A stretch of 64,000 nt of DNA. Source: Devosia lacusdianchii (GTDB lineage: Bacteria; Pseudomonadota; Alphaproteobacteria; Rhizobiales; Devosiaceae). Positions 62,852 to 64,000 of this stretch are shown here, one piece after another (position 1 is the stretch's first letter; the number at the start of each line of letters is the position of its first letter). The position numbers and the translations under genes are program-made. The notes below the pieces were generated by a model. It saw only the letters and a list, made by a program, of their open reading frames with translations. It was not told the DNA's origin and did not search any database. The DNA is taken from NCBI RefSeq assembly GCF_022429625.1, contig NZ_CP092483.1:2852001-2916000 (forward strand), read 5' to 3'.

Positions 62852-64000
62852 CGCTTGATCTCCTGTTCTGCCTGCTTCATCAGTTCGGCCAGGAGGTCGG
62901 CTGGGGAACCGAAGCGGCTCTCGGCATCCTTCAGTGGCGCCGTCGGGCTCGGCTGAGCTTCGGCCGGCGCGTTGGTCTCGACCTCTTCTGCCGGCTCCTC
63001 CGCCTTCTTCTTGGCGGCGAGCTTCATCCTTGTCCGCACCGCCTTCTCCGTTGCCTTCTTCCCGCCGCGACGGGGCGACTTGCTGACGTGCCGTTCGCCG
63101 GGGGTGCGATCGGCAGCAGAATCCTGAGGGATGTCGTGCTCGTCGCTCAGATCGGTGAATACGACCTCGTCGCCCGGGACCAGCTGCGGGGTGGGGTCGC
63201 GCATGGGCGCGAGCTGTCGGCGTTCCGCGAACTTCCCCGTGAACGGGGCGTGCTCGATGGCGTCGATGTAGGCTGCACGCGCAGCGGCCTGATCCTCGTA
63301 GGAATGGAACGCCATGTTGCGGTTCTTGGCGAACTTCTGGATCTTGCGCAGGAGGTACCAGGACGTGCCCTTCTGGTATTGCGGATCCCAGTTCGGCAGG
63401 GCGATCGATGTCCGCTTGGCCGGATGCCAGACATAGAGGTTGTCGGCATTGCCCGCCGAAGCGGTGGCCACCACCTTCACCGAACGGCTCGACGTGACGC
63501 CCTTTCGCTGATCGCGTTCCTTGCTGTAGCGGGCGAGCTCGCTCATCAGCTCGGTGGTGATCTTCGGATCGTGGAACCGCTGGCCCTCGAAGGTGATGCC
63601 CTCCGCGGTCAGGAGGCATTCCTTGGTGATGCCCATGACCTTGTCCAGCACCGCGACCTTGTCCGCCTTCGGACGTCCATGGGCCTCAAGGCCGTCCCGC
63701 CACTTCAGTGCTGGAGCCGCATTGATGCCCGAATGAACCTCCATGTGGTACCGGGTCACCACGAACCGCCAGAACAGGTCTTGAAGACGCTGTCGATCGT
63801 GGACCGCATCCACCTCGGGCTCGAGCTCGAGGAGGCTTCTGTCCTTCGGGGTCAAGGGGATACCTCCGGCAAGCCGATGCCAGACGTTCTCGTTCAAGGT
63901 GCCGAAGATGCGTTCGACATAGGCCTTGAACATCGGAATCTTCACCGGCGCCCAGATCACATCGATGTTGGCCGCCTCGCAGCTCGTCTGGAACGAGGTG
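62848..64000 (-). CDS. tniA: TniA/TnsB-family transposase, C-terminal part
   Basis: The frame runs off the right edge; 383 residues plus the stop are in view. The final part of the DDE integrase core is visible (FQTSCEAANIDVIWAPVKIP, MFKAYVERIFGTLNENVWHR, with the catalytic Glu in YVERIFG). It is followed by a mu-transposase-like beta domain (LYVWHPAKRTSIALPNWDPQ) and a long Lys/Ala/Glu-rich tail (KKATEKAVRTRMKLAAKKKA) that probably contacts TniB. It catalyses strand transfer at the TGT ends. It is coupled to tniB by ATGA. Confidence 0.9.
   Translation of the reverse strand, partial: TSFQTSCEAANIDVIWAPVKIPMFKAYVERIFGTLNENVWHRLAGGIPLTPKDRSLLELEPEVDAVHDRQRLQDLFWRFVVTRYHMEVHSGINAAPALKWRDGLEAHGRPKADKVAVLDKVMGITKECLLTAEGITFEGQRFHDPKITTELMSELARYSKERDQRKGVTSSRSVKVVATASAGNADNLYVWHPAKRTSIALPNWDPQYQKGTSWYLLRKIQKFAKNRNMAFHSYEDQAAARAAYIDAIEHAPFTGKFAERRQLAPMRDPTPQLVPGDEVVFTDLSDEHDIPQDSAADRTPGERHVSKSPRRGGKKATEKAVRTRMKLAAKKKAEEPAEEVETNAPAEAQPSPTAPLKDAESRFGSPADLLAELMKQAEQEIKR

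Larger units (their letters stand above)
54793..64000. mobile_element. Tn7/Tn5053-like transposon, right end beyond the window
   Basis: The element contains tniA, tniB and tniQ homologues at the right and cargo between tniQ and the repeat-bearing left end. The cargo is an XRE-ImmA pair and a four-gene nucleotide-cyclase operon. All genes read toward the left end. The layout (transposition genes at one end, cargo at the other) is standard for this superfamily. There is no tnsA-like gene in view and no CRISPR array or Cas gene. Confidence 0.82.

Noticed and set aside
62852..63619. N-terminal extension of the TniB frame
   Set aside because: It lies wholly inside tniA in another frame and is Arg/Gly-rich shadow sequence. 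The ATGA overlap at 62848-62851 gives the real start.

Overview
The window looks like a chromosomal segment of a high-GC alphaproteobacterium, most likely Hyphomicrobiales and Devosia-like. This is inference from gene content and from the promoter classes seen, not from a marker gene. No rRNA or tRNA gene was recognised. Most of the window is ordinary, densely packed core and nutrient metabolism. The right end is a mobile element with an unusual signalling operon.

Layout. 1-3.8 kb: the tail of a probable MarR-type gene, a frameshifted SH3-domain secreted protein, small membrane proteins, a PNPOx-like stress protein with a histone-H1-like tail, and an EamA transporter. 4.0-8.5 kb: a pteridine-reductase-like SDR translationally coupled to uvrC, then corA and a stand-alone Imm5-like gene. 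8.5-11.2 kb: a three-gene ABC-2 exporter. 11.2-12.5 kb: a class I DAHP synthase behind what looks like a leaderless aromatic leader peptide and attenuator. 12.7-13.9 kb: pgsA-moaD-moaE. 14.1-17.4 kb: ilvE, a MarR regulator, and an Lrp regulator divergent from alanine dehydrogenase. 17.4-19.1 kb: a collagen-like secreted protein, a probable stress-induced small RNA, and a META-domain protein. 19.4-34.2 kb: the urea block, with the urtABCDE transporter behind a sigma-54 type promoter, then ureDAB-orf-ureC, four accessory genes, and ureEF-DUF3995-ureG. 35.4-47.3 kb: a glycogen operon on the minus strand (glgP-glgB-glgC-glgA-pgm-glgX) followed by a metallophosphoesterase. 47.4-53.3 kb: a CPA2 antiporter, an AI-2E family permease behind an EcfG-type promoter, a nucleoside hydrolase, a fasciclin protein and a LysE exporter. 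53.5-54.8 kb: a flank of foreign appearance with a DUF2806 gene.

54.79 kb to the right edge: a Tn7/Tn5053-like transposon. Its left end is visible as a TGTC terminus followed by a series of related repeats. Its tniA-tniB-tniQ genes read leftward from the right edge. The cargo between tniQ and the left end is an XRE regulator plus ImmA/IrrE peptidase pair and a tight four-gene operon. That operon encodes a tandem class III nucleotide cyclase, a protein with an E2-like CxG motif and a Cys-rich tail, a cyclic-nucleotide-binding-domain/cyclase fusion, and a probable 4-fold beta-flower protein. It looks like a Pycsar/CBASS-type defence or stress-signalling system of unfamiliar composition, and it is the most interesting object in the window.

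The regulatory sites add a second theme. Two sites match the alphaproteobacterial general stress sigma factor EcfG exactly (GGAAC-N16-CGTT) and one has a single mismatch. They drive a candidate small RNA, the AI-2E family permease and the PNPOx-like stress protein respectively.
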